From Thiomicrorhabdus sp965602805 (GTDB lineage Bacteria > Pseudomonadota > Gammaproteobacteria > Thiomicrospirales > Thiomicrospiraceae): 64,000 nt of DNA. The notes under the pieces are model-generated. The model was not told where the DNA came from. It searched no databases and saw nothing but the letters and a program-made list of their open reading frames with translations. Numbering within the stretch: position 1 is the first letter of the stretch; the number at the start of each line of letters is the position of its first letter. Below, piece by piece: positions 27,217 through 35,874 of the stretch. The translations under genes were made by a program, and so were the position numbers. The DNA lies in the NCBI GenBank assembly GCA_965602805.1, contig CBFCZK010000003.1, positions 124,001 to 188,000 on the forward strand, written 5' to 3'.

Positions 27217-28014
27217 CTATTTAAACAACTCAGCCAGTTTTTCACCGGGGTTTTCAGCACGCATAAAGGCTTCACCGACTAAAAATGCGTCGACATGGCA
27301 AGCACGCATTCTGGCAACATCGCCTTTGCTTAGAATGCCACTTTCAGTGATGACAATACGATCCTCAGGAATCATATCTAACATTTCAATCGTGGTGTCT
27401 AACGAAACTTCAAAACTGTGTAAATCACGGTTGTTAATCCCAATCATTGGTAGCGGCAGACGCAAAGCACGTTCTAACTCTTCTTTGTTATGTACTTCGA
27501 TTAAGACATCCATATCCAAGGTCAAAGCGACTTGTGTCAGCTCTGACATCTGTGCATCGCCAATCGCCGCGGCAATTAACAGAATGCAATCTGCACCAAT
27601 CGCACGGGCTTCATAGACCTGGTAATCGTCGACAATAAAATCTTTGCGGATAATCGGCAGATCGACCGCTTCGCGAACTTGCTGTAGATATTCGTTTGAA
27701 CCTTGAAAGAAATCTTTATCGGTTAACACTGACAAACAAGCCGCGCCATTATCAGCATAACTTTTAGCGATTTCAACCGGATCAAACGGGTCACGTAGAA
27801 TACCTTTACTCGGCGAAGCCTTTTTAATCTCGGCAATTACCGCAGACTCTCCCGCTTCCAATTTGGCGAGCATGGCACCGACAAAACTTTTAGTTTCCGG
27901 TGCTAACAAAGCACGTCTTTTCATTTCGTGCAGTGGAATCTTGTCACAGCCATCCTGAATCTCTTCAAGCTTACGTAAGATAATTTTCTTTAAGATGGTT
28001 GGTGTTGCACCCAT
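27217..28014 (-). CDS. trpC: Indole-3-glycerol phosphate synthase
   Basis: TrpC closes the indole ring from CdRP in tryptophan synthesis. The 265-residue single-domain TIM-barrel enzyme has VIAEIKKASPSKGILRDPFDP (catalytic lysines of the family), DKDFFQGS, PIIRKDFIVDDYQVYEARAIGADCILLI, INNRDL and ITESGI. It is not fused to TrpF. It lies downstream of trpD with a DUF454 gene inserted between. Confidence 0.97.
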   Translation of the reverse strand: MGATPTILKKIILRKLEEIQDGCDKIPLHEMKRRALLAPETKSFVGAMLAKLEAGESAVIAEIKKASPSKGILRDPFDPVEIAKSYADNGAACLSVLTDKDFFQGSNEYLQQVREAVDLPIIRKDFIVDDYQVYEARAIGADCILLIAAAIGDAQMSELTQVALTLDMDVLIEVHNKEELERALRLPLPMIGINNRDLHSFEVSLDTTIEMLDMIPEDRIVITESGILSKGDVARMRACHVDAFLVGEAFMRAENPGEKLAELFK

Positions 28015-28095
28015 ATTGGATTCCTTGGTTTTATCATTTGTTTTGTCATTGATGCTGTGCGCTTCGCAAACATTATATTTATTTTAAATTCTGTA

Positions 28096-28506
28096 TTAAA
28101 GAGGTTTGTCTGACTCTGTTTTCACAGCCGTCATAACCTCTTCTGGCACGCGCCACAAGAAAAACAGCAGGAGTAAAGCGATACTGAACAACATTAACTG
28201 TAAACCCAGACTGCCCCATAGCAAGCCGATGGAAAGACTAAACGTCACTCCAATCACCCAAGTTGCTCTTCTTTTTGTGGCACGCTGCATGGTTCGGTTC
28301 TTTTCCCAGCGACGTAAATCTTCACCTATCCAGCGATTATGTAATAACGCTTGGTGAAATCGCGGAGAACTTTTAGCAAAGCAGGCCGCCGATAAAATCA
28401 TAAACGGAGTGGTCGGTAATATCGGCAAGACCACTCCCACCAGGCCTGTTAGAAAAAACAGACAGCCCAGAACAAAATAGAAATGGCGTTTAAGGGCATT
28501 TGTCAT
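28096..28506 (-). CDS. DUF454 (YbaN-like) inner-membrane protein
   Basis: The 136-residue protein has the DUF454 hallmarks: GCLFFLTGLVGVVLPILPTTPFMILSAACFAKSSPRFHQALLHNRWIG (residues about 13-60), then a basic loop and two more membrane helices. Function unknown. The start was set at the ATG 28506 rather than at a TTG one codon earlier. It is inserted between trpD and trpC, an accessory position seen for small genes in trp operons but without known meaning. Confidence 0.88.
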   Translation of the reverse strand: MTNALKRHFYFVLGCLFFLTGLVGVVLPILPTTPFMILSAACFAKSSPRFHQALLHNRWIGEDLRRWEKNRTMQRATKRRATWVIGVTFSLSIGLLWGSLGLQLMLFSIALLLLFFLWRVPEEVMTAVKTESDKPL

Positions 28507-28521
28507 CAATAATTTACTTTG

Positions 28522-28533
28522 ACCAGGCCTGGT
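28522..28533. repeat. ACCAGGCCTGGT palindrome, exact copy 5
   Basis: Exact copy in the short trpD-DUF454 spacer, only nine bases after the trpD stop in transcription order. A one-mismatch copy (ACCAGGCCTGTT) is at 28439 within the DUF454 gene. Confidence 0.95.
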
Positions 28534-28541
28534 AACTTTAT

Positions 28542-29570
28542 TTATGCGTCTTTAAAAGACTGAGTTTTAGCGATAAATTCATTGAGTTTAGCTTGCGCTA
28601 AGCCGTCTACGATGATTTTACGCGCCATAGCAACGCCACTGCCATAAGAATCAGCCAGCCCTGCTACGTAAAGCGATGCGCCTGCATTTAGACAGACAAT
28701 GTCTTTAGCGGCACTTTCATTATTGGCAAACACGGCGCGAATAATATTTAAACTGTCTTGCGTCGAATCCACCGATAAATCGGATAAATCTGCATGATCC
28801 ATATCGTGCTCTGAAGGGTCAATCACCCAATCAGTAACTTCACCATTTTTCAACTCGGCCACAAAGGTCCGGCTGGCAATGCTAACTTCATCTAAACCAT
28901 CTTCGGCATGTACCACCATGACGTGCTTAGAGCCTAAACGCTGAAGAACTTTAGCAAACAATGTCGTCAACGACTTGTCATAAACGCCAATCACCTGATA
29001 AGGCGCACCTGCGGGATTGGTCAAAGGTCCGAGCATATTGAAAATCGTGCGAACTCCCATCTCTTTACGCGCTCCAATCACATGACGCATGGCGCTGTGA
29101 TGCGCTTGGGCGAACATAAAGCCCACACCGGTTTCATTGATACACTCTGCGACTTGCTCAGGGCTCAATGTTAAATCAACGCCGGCGGCTTCCAAAACAT
29201 CCGCACTGCCCGACTTACTGGAAATAGAACGATTACCGTGTTTAGCGACTGTACCGCCTGCGGCTGCGACCACAAAAGCACAGGCGGTAGATATATTAAA
29301 GGTATTCGCACCATCACCACCTGTTCCACAGGTATCGACTAATTTAGATTTATCCTCTAAACGCACCGGAGTGGCCAGACTGCGCATAACTTGAACAGCA
29401 GCGGTAATCTCTTCGAGCGTTTCACCCTTCATTCTCAAGGCCGTTAAAATCGCACCAATTTGAGCAGACGTCGCTTTACCCGACATCAACTTATGCATGA
29501 CCGATTCCATTTGATCTGCATTTAATTCACGTCGTTCTAAGAGTTGTTCCAGTGCCGCTTTAAGTTCCAT
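28542..29570 (-). CDS. trpD: Anthranilate phosphoribosyltransferase
   Basis: TrpD joins PRPP to anthranilate. The 342-residue enzyme has the N-terminal helical domain (LMSGKATSAQIGAILTALRMKGET), the PRPP/Mg motif DTCGTGGDGANTFNISTA (residues about 84-101), the KHGNRSISSKSGSADVLEA loop and GPLTNPAG. No fusion to TrpG. It follows trpG after 45 bp. Confidence 0.97.
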   Translation of the reverse strand: MELKAALEQLLERRELNADQMESVMHKLMSGKATSAQIGAILTALRMKGETLEEITAAVQVMRSLATPVRLEDKSKLVDTCGTGGDGANTFNISTACAFVVAAAGGTVAKHGNRSISSKSGSADVLEAAGVDLTLSPEQVAECINETGVGFMFAQAHHSAMRHVIGARKEMGVRTIFNMLGPLTNPAGAPYQVIGVYDKSLTTLFAKVLQRLGSKHVMVVHAEDGLDEVSIASRTFVAELKNGEVTDWVIDPSEHDMDHADLSDLSVDSTQDSLNIIRAVFANNESAAKDIVCLNAGASLYVAGLADSYGSGVAMARKIIVDGLAQAKLNEFIAKTQSFKDA

Positions 29571-29615
29571 GGGATACCTTGCTCAAATAGAGTTAGAAGT
29601 TAGAAAGACCTACAA

Positions 29616-30200
29616 CTAGGCGTTTTGTTCGAGAAAATTCTTTAGCATTTGATGACCTTGCTCGGTCAAAATGGACTCTGGATGAAACTGCACCCCTTCA
29701 ATCGGCAATGTCTTATGGCGAACGCCCATGATTTCATCCAAATCACCATTAGCATATTGTGTCCACGCCGTCACTTCCAAACAATCGGGTAGCGTTTCTT
29801 GCTCAATCACTAAAGAGTGATAACGAGTGGTGGTGACCGGATTCGGTAAATTGGCAAACATACCGACATCTTGATGGTAAACCGGTGAGGTTTTACCGTG
29901 CATGACCTCTTTGGCGCGAATGATATTCCCACCAAATGCCTGGCCGATACTTTGATGCCCTAAGCAAACGCCCATAATCGGAATTTTACCGGCAAAGTGT
30001 TTAATGGCCGCCACCGAGACACCTGCTTCTGCGGGTGTACATGGGCCAGGAGAAATCACCAGATACTCAGGGTTTAAAGCTTCAATTTCTTCTATAGTAA
30101 TTTGGTCATTACGAAACACTTCGACATGCTGTCCTAACTCGCCAAAATACTGAACGATGTTGTAGGTAAAAGAGTCGTAGTTATCAATCATTAATAGCAT
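29616..30200 (-). CDS. trpG: Anthranilate synthase component II (glutamine amidotransferase)
   Basis: The 194-residue class I amidotransferase supplies ammonia to TrpE. The nucleophile C79 lies in GVCLGHQSIG, the oxyanion part in SPGPCTPAEAG, and the catalytic His-Glu in GVQFHPESILTE. In this type of organism the same subunit often also serves PabB in folate synthesis. Between trpE and trpD. Confidence 0.96.
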   Translation of the reverse strand: MLLMIDNYDSFTYNIVQYFGELGQHVEVFRNDQITIEEIEALNPEYLVISPGPCTPAEAGVSVAAIKHFAGKIPIMGVCLGHQSIGQAFGGNIIRAKEVMHGKTSPVYHQDVGMFANLPNPVTTTRYHSLVIEQETLPDCLEVTAWTQYANGDLDEIMGVRHKTLPIEGVQFHPESILTEQGHQMLKNFLEQNA

Positions 30201-30254
30201 ATGTTTTTCCTAAGCGTTTTCTAACCGCTTTCTAAACGTTTTCGTAAGTCAGAA

Positions 30255-31760
30255 TTATTTGTGGCTTGCTTTTGGGTTTGCAGTCTGCAGGCCGTTGGTG
30301 ACGAACTCTGCGGCCTTGAAAATGGCTCGACCTTTGTTCATGGTCTCATCCCACTCCGACTGCGGTACCGAATCGGCAACAATACCCGCGCCGGCCTGTA
30401 CAAAAAGTGTTTTGTCTTTAATCACTGCGGTACGAATTGCAATCGCGGTATCCATATTGCCATGCCAGCCTAAATAGCCGACCGCACCGGCGTAGATTCC
30501 ACGCTTAACAGGCTCAAGCTCATCAATGATTTCCATGGCACGAATCTTTGGTGCGCCCGAGACAGTTCCCGCAGGAAAAGTAGCACGCAAAACATCCATC
30601 GCACTCATGCCTGGTTTGATTTTGGCATTGACATTAGAGACGATGTGCATGACATGTGAATAGCGCTCAACAATCATTTTCTCAGTCAACTCAACCGACC
30701 CAATTTGGGCAATACGCCCAACATCATTACGTCCCAAATCAATCAGCATTAAATGCTCTGCCAACTCTTTAGGATCATTTAAAAGTTCCTGCTCTAAAGC
30801 CAAATCGCTGTCGTGGGTAACACCACGACGACGAGTTCCAGCAATTGGACGCACAGTGACTTGCTCATCTTCTAAACGCACTAGAATTTCTGGCGAAGAA
30901 CCGACAATCTGTAAATCATCCATATCCATAAAGAACATATACGGCGATGGATTCAGATGGCGTAACGCACGGTACAAATCCATTGGTTCATCATCAAATT
31001 TAACGGACATTTGCTGAGAAATAACGACCTGCATGGCATCGCCAGCCAAGATGTACTCTTGTACTTTCGCGACCGCTTTTTTAAAAGCTTCTTCACCAAA
31101 ACTAGAGTGAAAATCGTCTTCGGTAATTTGTTGGGCACTCGGCGCATCAATTGGCATCGGCATTGGCTGACTTAACTTCTGCGACAACTCATCCAATCGC
31201 GCTAATGCCAAAGCTTCACCATCGGCTTTCGTTAAATCTGCATGTACAATCACATGTACTTGACCGCTGAGGTTATCAAACACCACCAACTCTTCCGAGA
31301 CTAACAGTTCAATATCCGGCGCACCAATATCATCTTTCTCAGGGGTACTGTTTTTAAGGCGCTCTTCAACAAAACGAATGGTGTCATAACCAAAGTAACC
31401 CACCAGGCCACCACTGAAAACTGGCATGCCAGAAGGGGCGTAAACCTTAAACTGTTTTTGATAAGCTTCAATCCATGCCAAAGGGTCGTCTGCGACTTGA
31501 TGCTGAAGCACTTCACCATTGCAAACTTCTTTGATGTGATTACCGTTGATGAGCAAACGTGTTTGACATGGCAAACCAATAATGGAGTAACGTCCCCACT
31601 TCTCTCCGCCTTGAACGGATTCGAATAGGTAGGAGTATGGACCTTTGGCTAACTTATGATAAACACTCAACGGAGTATCATAGTCAGACAATACGGTGCG
31701 CATAACCGGAACTCGGTTATAACCTCGCTTTGCTAAGTTGGCAAAGTGTGTCTTGCTCAT
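30255..31760 (-). CDS. trpE: Anthranilate synthase component I
   Basis: TrpE converts chorismate to anthranilate and is the feedback-controlled step. The 501-residue protein shows the N-terminal inhibitor-binding type segment (YSYLFESVQGGEKWGRYSIIG) and the catalytic domain with PSPYMFFMDM, GSSPEILVR, RPIAGTRRRG, LIDLGRNDVGRI and the terminal VQAGAGIVADSVP. Its ATG overlaps the stop of a 43-codon ORF by four bases. No tryptophan-rich leader peptide was found upstream. Confidence 0.97.
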   Translation of the reverse strand: MSKTHFANLAKRGYNRVPVMRTVLSDYDTPLSVYHKLAKGPYSYLFESVQGGEKWGRYSIIGLPCQTRLLINGNHIKEVCNGEVLQHQVADDPLAWIEAYQKQFKVYAPSGMPVFSGGLVGYFGYDTIRFVEERLKNSTPEKDDIGAPDIELLVSEELVVFDNLSGQVHVIVHADLTKADGEALALARLDELSQKLSQPMPMPIDAPSAQQITEDDFHSSFGEEAFKKAVAKVQEYILAGDAMQVVISQQMSVKFDDEPMDLYRALRHLNPSPYMFFMDMDDLQIVGSSPEILVRLEDEQVTVRPIAGTRRRGVTHDSDLALEQELLNDPKELAEHLMLIDLGRNDVGRIAQIGSVELTEKMIVERYSHVMHIVSNVNAKIKPGMSAMDVLRATFPAGTVSGAPKIRAMEIIDELEPVKRGIYAGAVGYLGWHGNMDTAIAIRTAVIKDKTLFVQAGAGIVADSVPQSEWDETMNKGRAIFKAAEFVTNGLQTANPKASHK

Positions 31761-31888
31761 TCTAAATCTGCCTTAGTGTTTGATTGTTTCTTTTCAATTA
31801 TTTTAAATGAAATCGCGCGGCGAATACCGGCAATTGAACAGAGTAACGGTCGAAAAATTTCTAGTAACAATGCTTTTAAAAAAGCCAT
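31757..31888 (-). CDS. Possible 43-residue protein overlapping trpE
   Basis: An ATG at 31888, preceded by AGGGA six bases upstream, opens a 43-codon frame whose TGA overlaps the trpE ATG (ATGA). The peptide begins MAFLKALLLEIFRPLLCSIAGI, amphipathic or weakly membrane-associated, and ends in a charged lysine-rich tail. It contains no tryptophan codons, so it is not a classical trp attenuator peptide. It could be a small translated protein coupled to trpE. I do not recognise it. Confidence 0.5.
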   Translation of the reverse strand: MAFLKALLLEIFRPLLCSIAGIRRAISFKIIEKKQSNTKADLE

Positions 31889-31940
31889 CTGTAATCCCTA
31901 ATTGTTAATACAAACTTCTCAAATGAATATTGTAGAACGG

Positions 31941-32029
31941 CCCTGCGCTCACATCGAATTATAAAGGCCGCAGGACATGCCCAGCGCTCACATCGAATTA
32001 TAAAGGCCGCAGGACATGCCAGGCCTGGT
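31941..32029. repeat. Composite interspersed repeat, copy 2, with internal tandem duplication
   Basis: A 37-bp sequence (31945-31981, GCGCTCACATCG... to ...GCAGGACATGCC) is repeated exactly at 31984-32020, period 39 bp. The second unit runs straight into GCCAGGCCTGGT (32018-32029), a one-change version of the palindrome. The unit matches the reverse complement of 22614-22664. It sits between gph and the 43-codon ORF before trpE; no gene was seen in it. Confidence 0.85.
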
Positions 32030-32093
32030 TGACCTGATCAGCTCATCTTTTAAAACGCTGTCTATAAAAGACAGAGCCTTAACATCTTAAGCC

Positions 32094-32771
32094 TTACTTA
32101 GACTCGATATAAGCTGCAAACTCAGTGAAAGAGTCCATGATGACATCTGGATTGTAATCACGGATATCTTCACCGTGGTTATAACCGTAAGTCATACAGA
32201 AGATATGGAATCCAGCAGCACGTGCTGCTTTTACATCAGAACGAGAATCCCCCACCATCAAAGCGTTTTCAGGCTCAACCCCCATCAACTTCGCAGCATG
32301 CAATAAAGGCATTGGATGCGGCTTCTTCTCTGCACAAGTATCACCCGAAACGATGAATTCAAAATAATCGTGCAGACCTTTATCTTTCAATAACGGAATC
32401 GTGAAAGCTTCAGCTTTGTTAGTAACGCAAGCGATACGGTAACCTTGCTCAAGCATCCACTCAATCCCTTCAATAACGCCTTCATAAACACAAGAGCGTA
32501 CTGCATTGTTATGTTTATAAAGTTCTAAGAAGATAGGATAAGCTTTATCCATCAAGTCTTGATCAGGCATACCTTCAACAGCACCGACTAAAGCACGCTC
32601 TGTTAAACGCTGAACACCGTTACCCACCCAGTCACGCACCGCTGCTTCACCGCGAACGGGCATGCCGATTTGCTTCATCATTTCATCAACACAGTATGCT
32701 AAATCTGGCACGCTGTCGACTAAAGTTCCGTCCAAATCAAACAGTACAAATCCTGGTTTAATCTTATCCAT
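32094..32771 (-). CDS. gph: Phosphoglycolate phosphatase (HAD family)
   Basis: This HAD hydrolase removes phosphate from 2-phosphoglycolate, the toxic product of RuBisCO oxygenation, so it fits the autotrophic context. Motif I is FDLDGTLVDS (residues about 9-18 of the chosen start), motif III is the lysine of EKKPHPMPLL, and motif IV is MVGDSRSDVKAARAAG. I chose the ATG at 32771, which has GAGAG upstream and gives MDKIKPGFVLFDLDG. An in-frame ATG ten codons earlier lacks a ribosome site. The order rpe-gph-trpE is common in gammaproteobacteria. Confidence 0.93.
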   Translation of the reverse strand: MDKIKPGFVLFDLDGTLVDSVPDLAYCVDEMMKQIGMPVRGEAAVRDWVGNGVQRLTERALVGAVEGMPDQDLMDKAYPIFLELYKHNNAVRSCVYEGVIEGIEWMLEQGYRIACVTNKAEAFTIPLLKDKGLHDYFEFIVSGDTCAEKKPHPMPLLHAAKLMGVEPENALMVGDSRSDVKAARAAGFHIFCMTYGYNHGEDIRDYNPDVIMDSFTEFAAYIESK

Positions 32772-32857
32772 TTTAATACTCTCTTTTTTAAATGTAGCCA
32801 TTTATTATGGTTTTTTAAAGACGCTATCCAGAGAAATTCTGCCACGTCTTAAATAAC

Positions 32858-32895
32858 AAAACGCCAGCACTATTAAGATGCCGGCGTTTTGGTTA
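32858..32895 (-). terminator. Terminator hairpin between rpe and gph
   Basis: Near-perfect stem CAAAACGCC.G.. / ..C.GGCGTTTTG on both strands with T-rich flanks. It should reduce or stop rpe transcription before gph. Confidence 0.75.
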
Positions 32896-32917
32896 TTACG
32901 TTTACTACTTTTAAAGC

Positions 32918-33622
32918 TTAAGCTTTCGCTAACTCATCACGCATTTGCTGAATAATAGTGTCATAGCGGTTCGCATCAGATGCATTTGCCTTACCATAGA
33001 TACCAGAACCAGATACAAACGTATCACACCCTGCAGCCGCTACTTCACGGATGTTTTCAACTTTAACACCACCATCGATCTCTAGACGAATATCACGTCC
33101 AGAAGCGTCGATTAGCTTACGAGCCATTTTCAGCTTTTCTAATGCCTGAGGAATGAATGACTGACCACCAAAACCAGGGTTTACAGACATAATTAAGATC
33201 ATATCAATCTTATCCATAACATGTTCAAGATAGCTTAAAGAAGTACCTGGGTTAAAAACTAAACCGGCTTTAAGACCTTGATTTTTGATAAGGCCTAGAG
33301 AACCATCTATGTGATCAGAAGCTTCAGGGTGGAAAGTGATGATATCCGCACCGGCAGATGCGAAGTCACCGATTAGACGATCAACTGGCTTCACCATTAG
33401 GTGAGCGTCGATTGGTGCATTAAGACCTTCTTTGACCATGAAGTTCTTTAGTGACTCACAAACCAATGGACCGATTGTTAGGTTTGGAACATAATGATTA
33501 TCCATCACATCAAAGTGAACAACATCTGCACCCGCAGCAAGTACGTCTTTTACATCTTTCCCTAGCTGCGCGAAATCGGCAGATAAGATTGAAGGAGCGA
33601 TCCAGTTTTGTTGCTTAGCCAT
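32918..33622 (-). CDS. rpe: Ribulose-phosphate 3-epimerase
   Basis: Interconverts ribulose-5-P and xylulose-5-P in the Calvin and pentose phosphate cycles. The 234-residue TIM barrel begins with the typical IAPSILSADFAQLGKDV and has HFDVMDNHYVPNLTIGP, IDAHLMVKPVDR, FHPEAS, MSVNPGFGGQSFIP, EIDGGVKVENI and FVSGSGIYG. It is first in the minus-strand series followed by gph and the trp genes. It is divergent from the PsiE-like gene. Confidence 0.97.
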   Translation of the reverse strand: MAKQQNWIAPSILSADFAQLGKDVKDVLAAGADVVHFDVMDNHYVPNLTIGPLVCESLKNFMVKEGLNAPIDAHLMVKPVDRLIGDFASAGADIITFHPEASDHIDGSLGLIKNQGLKAGLVFNPGTSLSYLEHVMDKIDMILIMSVNPGFGGQSFIPQALEKLKMARKLIDASGRDIRLEIDGGVKVENIREVAAAGCDTFVSGSGIYGKANASDANRYDTIIQQMRDELAKA

Positions 33623-33736
33623 GTTTAAATACCTTATATCTATAAACGATTAAAAAAATAATTCGTGCATTTTACCAGTATCCATTAGAATGGGCAAAAA
33701 ATTGGATAAAAAACCACCGCAAGCAAGGAACGTAAT

Positions 33737-34210
33737 ATGACAGCAGAAGTTCAAGTTTCGCCAAAACCAGCAGAACCGGTTCCTTCAGGGTCTAACAAGG
33801 CCTCTGCTCTTGAAAAACTATTTAAAAAAGCCATTCACAAGATAGAGTTTGTCGGCCTGGTCATTATCGCTATTGCCACCGTTGTTGCTGGCTACGAAGC
33901 GGTTGAGCATATGTTTAATCTCCGCTCGGTAACACTCGGCGACTTACTGTTATTATTCTTATACCTAGAAGTCTTGGCGATGGTCGCTATCTATTTAGAA
34001 TCTGGAAAACTACCGGTAAGATTACCGATGTACATTGCCATTGTCGCCCTAGCACGATTCTTGATTTTAGAGATGAAAGATCTTTCAGAATGGCAGATGA
34101 TTGCGATTGCTGTCACAATCACCTTAATTACTATCTCTACCCTAATCTTACGATACGGGCATTTGAAGTACCCTTACAAGCAAAATAGACGACCAACAGA
34201 CTTCGATTAG
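33737..34210 (+). CDS. PsiE-like phosphate-starvation-inducible membrane protein
   Basis: The 157-residue protein has a soluble N-terminal tail of about 35 residues, then four hydrophobic helices. The PsiE-type motif LGDLLLLFLYLEVLAMVAIYLESGKLPVRLPMYIAIVALARFLILEMKD lies in the middle. Role unknown; E. coli psiE responds to phosphate starvation. It precedes purC by 13 bp and may be co-transcribed. Confidence 0.8.
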   Translation: MTAEVQVSPKPAEPVPSGSNKASALEKLFKKAIHKIEFVGLVIIAIATVVAGYEAVEHMFNLRSVTLGDLLLLFLYLEVLAMVAIYLESGKLPVRLPMYIAIVALARFLILEMKDLSEWQMIAIAVTITLITISTLILRYGHLKYPYKQNRRPTDFD

Positions 34211-34223
34211 ATAGGAATCCGTT

Positions 34224-35114
34224 ATGCAACCTCTTTATGAATCAAACCTTATTAGCCTGCCTTTAATCACTAAAGGCAAGGTACGTGATATCTATGACAT
34301 TGATGAGCGTCATTTATTGATCGTGACCACGGATCGTATATCCGCTTTTGATGCGATATTGCCAACGCCTATTCCTGGTAAAGGCCGCATATTGACTGAA
34401 ATGCCGCAATTCTGGATGAATAAGCTGCAGGATATCGTGCCGAACCAATTAGCACCTGAGATGGCTTTAGCGGATTATTTAACACCAGAAGAGTTACAAC
34501 AACTGGATGGTCGCGGCATGATTGTGCGTAAGCTTAAGCCGCTGCCAGTTGAAGCGATTGTGCGTGGTTACTTGGTGGGTTCAGGCTGGAAAGAGTATAA
34601 AAAACACCAAAAAGTCTGTGGCATTCCTTTGAAAAAAGGCATGTTACTCGCTGAAAAACTGCCTAAGCCACTGTTTACACCTTCAACCAAAGCGGAACAA
34701 GGTGACCATGATGAAAACATCAGTTTTGAACAACTTGTTGAAATCATGGGACAGGATAAGTCTGAAAAAGTACGTGAACTTAGCTTAAAACTCTACACAA
34801 CAGCGGCTGAATTTGCCTTAGAACGTGGCATTATCATTGCCGATACCAAGTTTGAATTTGGCGAAGATGAGAACGGTGTTATTTATCTAATCGATGAAGC
34901 CTTAACGCCTGATAGTTCACGTTTTTGGCCAGCCTCAAGCTACAAAGTCGGTAAAAACCCTGATAGCTTTGATAAACAATATATTCGTGATTATCTTGAT
35001 AGCCTTGATTGGGATAAAAACCCAAATACAGGGCCTGAATTGCCGGATGATGTTGTGGCAAAAACCTTTGATAAATATCAAGAAGCCCAAGCGCGTTTAA
35101 CTGAAAATTTGTAA
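34224..35114 (+). CDS. purC: SAICAR synthetase (phosphoribosylaminoimidazole-succinocarboxamide synthase)
   Basis: Adds aspartate to CAIR in de novo purine synthesis. The 296-residue protein is the longer PurC type, with KGKVRDIYDIDERHLLIVTTDRISAFDAILP, VEAIVRGYLVGSGWKEY, FTPSTKAEQGDHDENIS, IIADTKFEFGED and DEALTPDSSRFWP. The stop codon shares one base with the bioD start (TAATG). Confidence 0.97.
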   Translation: MQPLYESNLISLPLITKGKVRDIYDIDERHLLIVTTDRISAFDAILPTPIPGKGRILTEMPQFWMNKLQDIVPNQLAPEMALADYLTPEELQQLDGRGMIVRKLKPLPVEAIVRGYLVGSGWKEYKKHQKVCGIPLKKGMLLAEKLPKPLFTPSTKAEQGDHDENISFEQLVEIMGQDKSEKVRELSLKLYTTAAEFALERGIIIADTKFEFGEDENGVIYLIDEALTPDSSRFWPASSYKVGKNPDSFDKQYIRDYLDSLDWDKNPNTGPELPDDVVAKTFDKYQEAQARLTENL

Positions 35115-35833
35115 TGCCTGCAGTGAATCACTATTTAAACAGACCCACACAAGTTACCAGGCCTGATAAGCTTAGTGAATCGTGTGGACTCTTTATTACC
35201 GGTACCGATACTGATGTTGGTAAAACCTATGTCAGTGGCTGTATCGCGTTAAGCCTTAGACAACAAGGCTTAACCGCTACCCCTAGAAAACCGATTGCTT
35301 CAGGTTGTATAGCTCAAGCAGACGGCACACTCCTCTCTGAAGATGCCCTATTCTTGCAACAAACAACCAATACGTCAGACTCTTTACAAACCATCTGCCC
35401 CTATCAATTTGAACCGCCTATCTCTCCGCACACAGCCATTAAACAAGCTAACCTCAATATTCGGATAAGTGACTTAGTTAAAGCCTGTGACGTGCCTGAC
35501 AGTGATTTTGCTTTGGTAGAAGGTGCCGGTGGGTTCTATTCACCTTTGGCTTTAGATGGTTTGAATAAAGATTTGGCTATTGAGTTGGGTTACCCGGTGG
35601 TTTTAGTGGTCGCTAATCGGCTTGGCTGCATCAACCAAGCTTTACTGAGCATTACTGCGATTGAACAGAGTGGGTTAGCGCTACAGAGTATTGTCATTAA
35701 CCAAGTTAAAGCTAGCACGACATCTACTCCAAATTACGCCTTGGGTTTGGCAGACTTCACAACCTCGCCCATTTTTGAAGTTGAATATGCTAATAATGGC
35801 CTGGCGATTGTTATCAACAACTGGTTAATTTAA
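35114..35833 (+). CDS. bioD: Dethiobiotin synthetase with N-terminal extension
   Basis: BioD closes the ureido ring of dethiobiotin from DAPA, CO2 and ATP. The P-loop GTDTDVGKT is at residues 30-38 and VEGAGGFYSPL carries the second active-site segment; the 239-residue length is normal to slightly long. The family normally reaches the P-loop at about residue 8-16, so some 20 residues at the N-terminus are extra. They include the palindrome variant ACCAGGCCTGAT (35156), read as Thr-Arg-Pro-Asp. A start closer to the P-loop is possible, but the TAATG junction with purC favours the ATG at 35114. Confidence 0.92.
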   Translation: MPAVNHYLNRPTQVTRPDKLSESCGLFITGTDTDVGKTYVSGCIALSLRQQGLTATPRKPIASGCIAQADGTLLSEDALFLQQTTNTSDSLQTICPYQFEPPISPHTAIKQANLNIRISDLVKACDVPDSDFALVEGAGGFYSPLALDGLNKDLAIELGYPVVLVVANRLGCINQALLSITAIEQSGLALQSIVINQVKASTTSTPNYALGLADFTTSPIFEVEYANNGLAIVINNWLI

Positions 35834-35847
35834 AGACAAATTATTTG

Positions 35848-35859
35848 ACCCGGCCTGGT
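35848..35859. repeat. Palindrome variant ACCCGGCCTGGT
   Basis: One mismatch from the 12-bp palindrome, in the 41-bp spacer between the convergent bioD gene and the 187-residue unknown gene. Confidence 0.7.
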
Positions 35860-35874
35860 TGATTGCCAACAGGA

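Noticed and set aside
31889..32093. Tryptophan attenuator upstream of trpE
   Set aside because: No leader peptide with tandem Trp codons and no alternative terminator pair was seen; the region is mainly the composite repeat.
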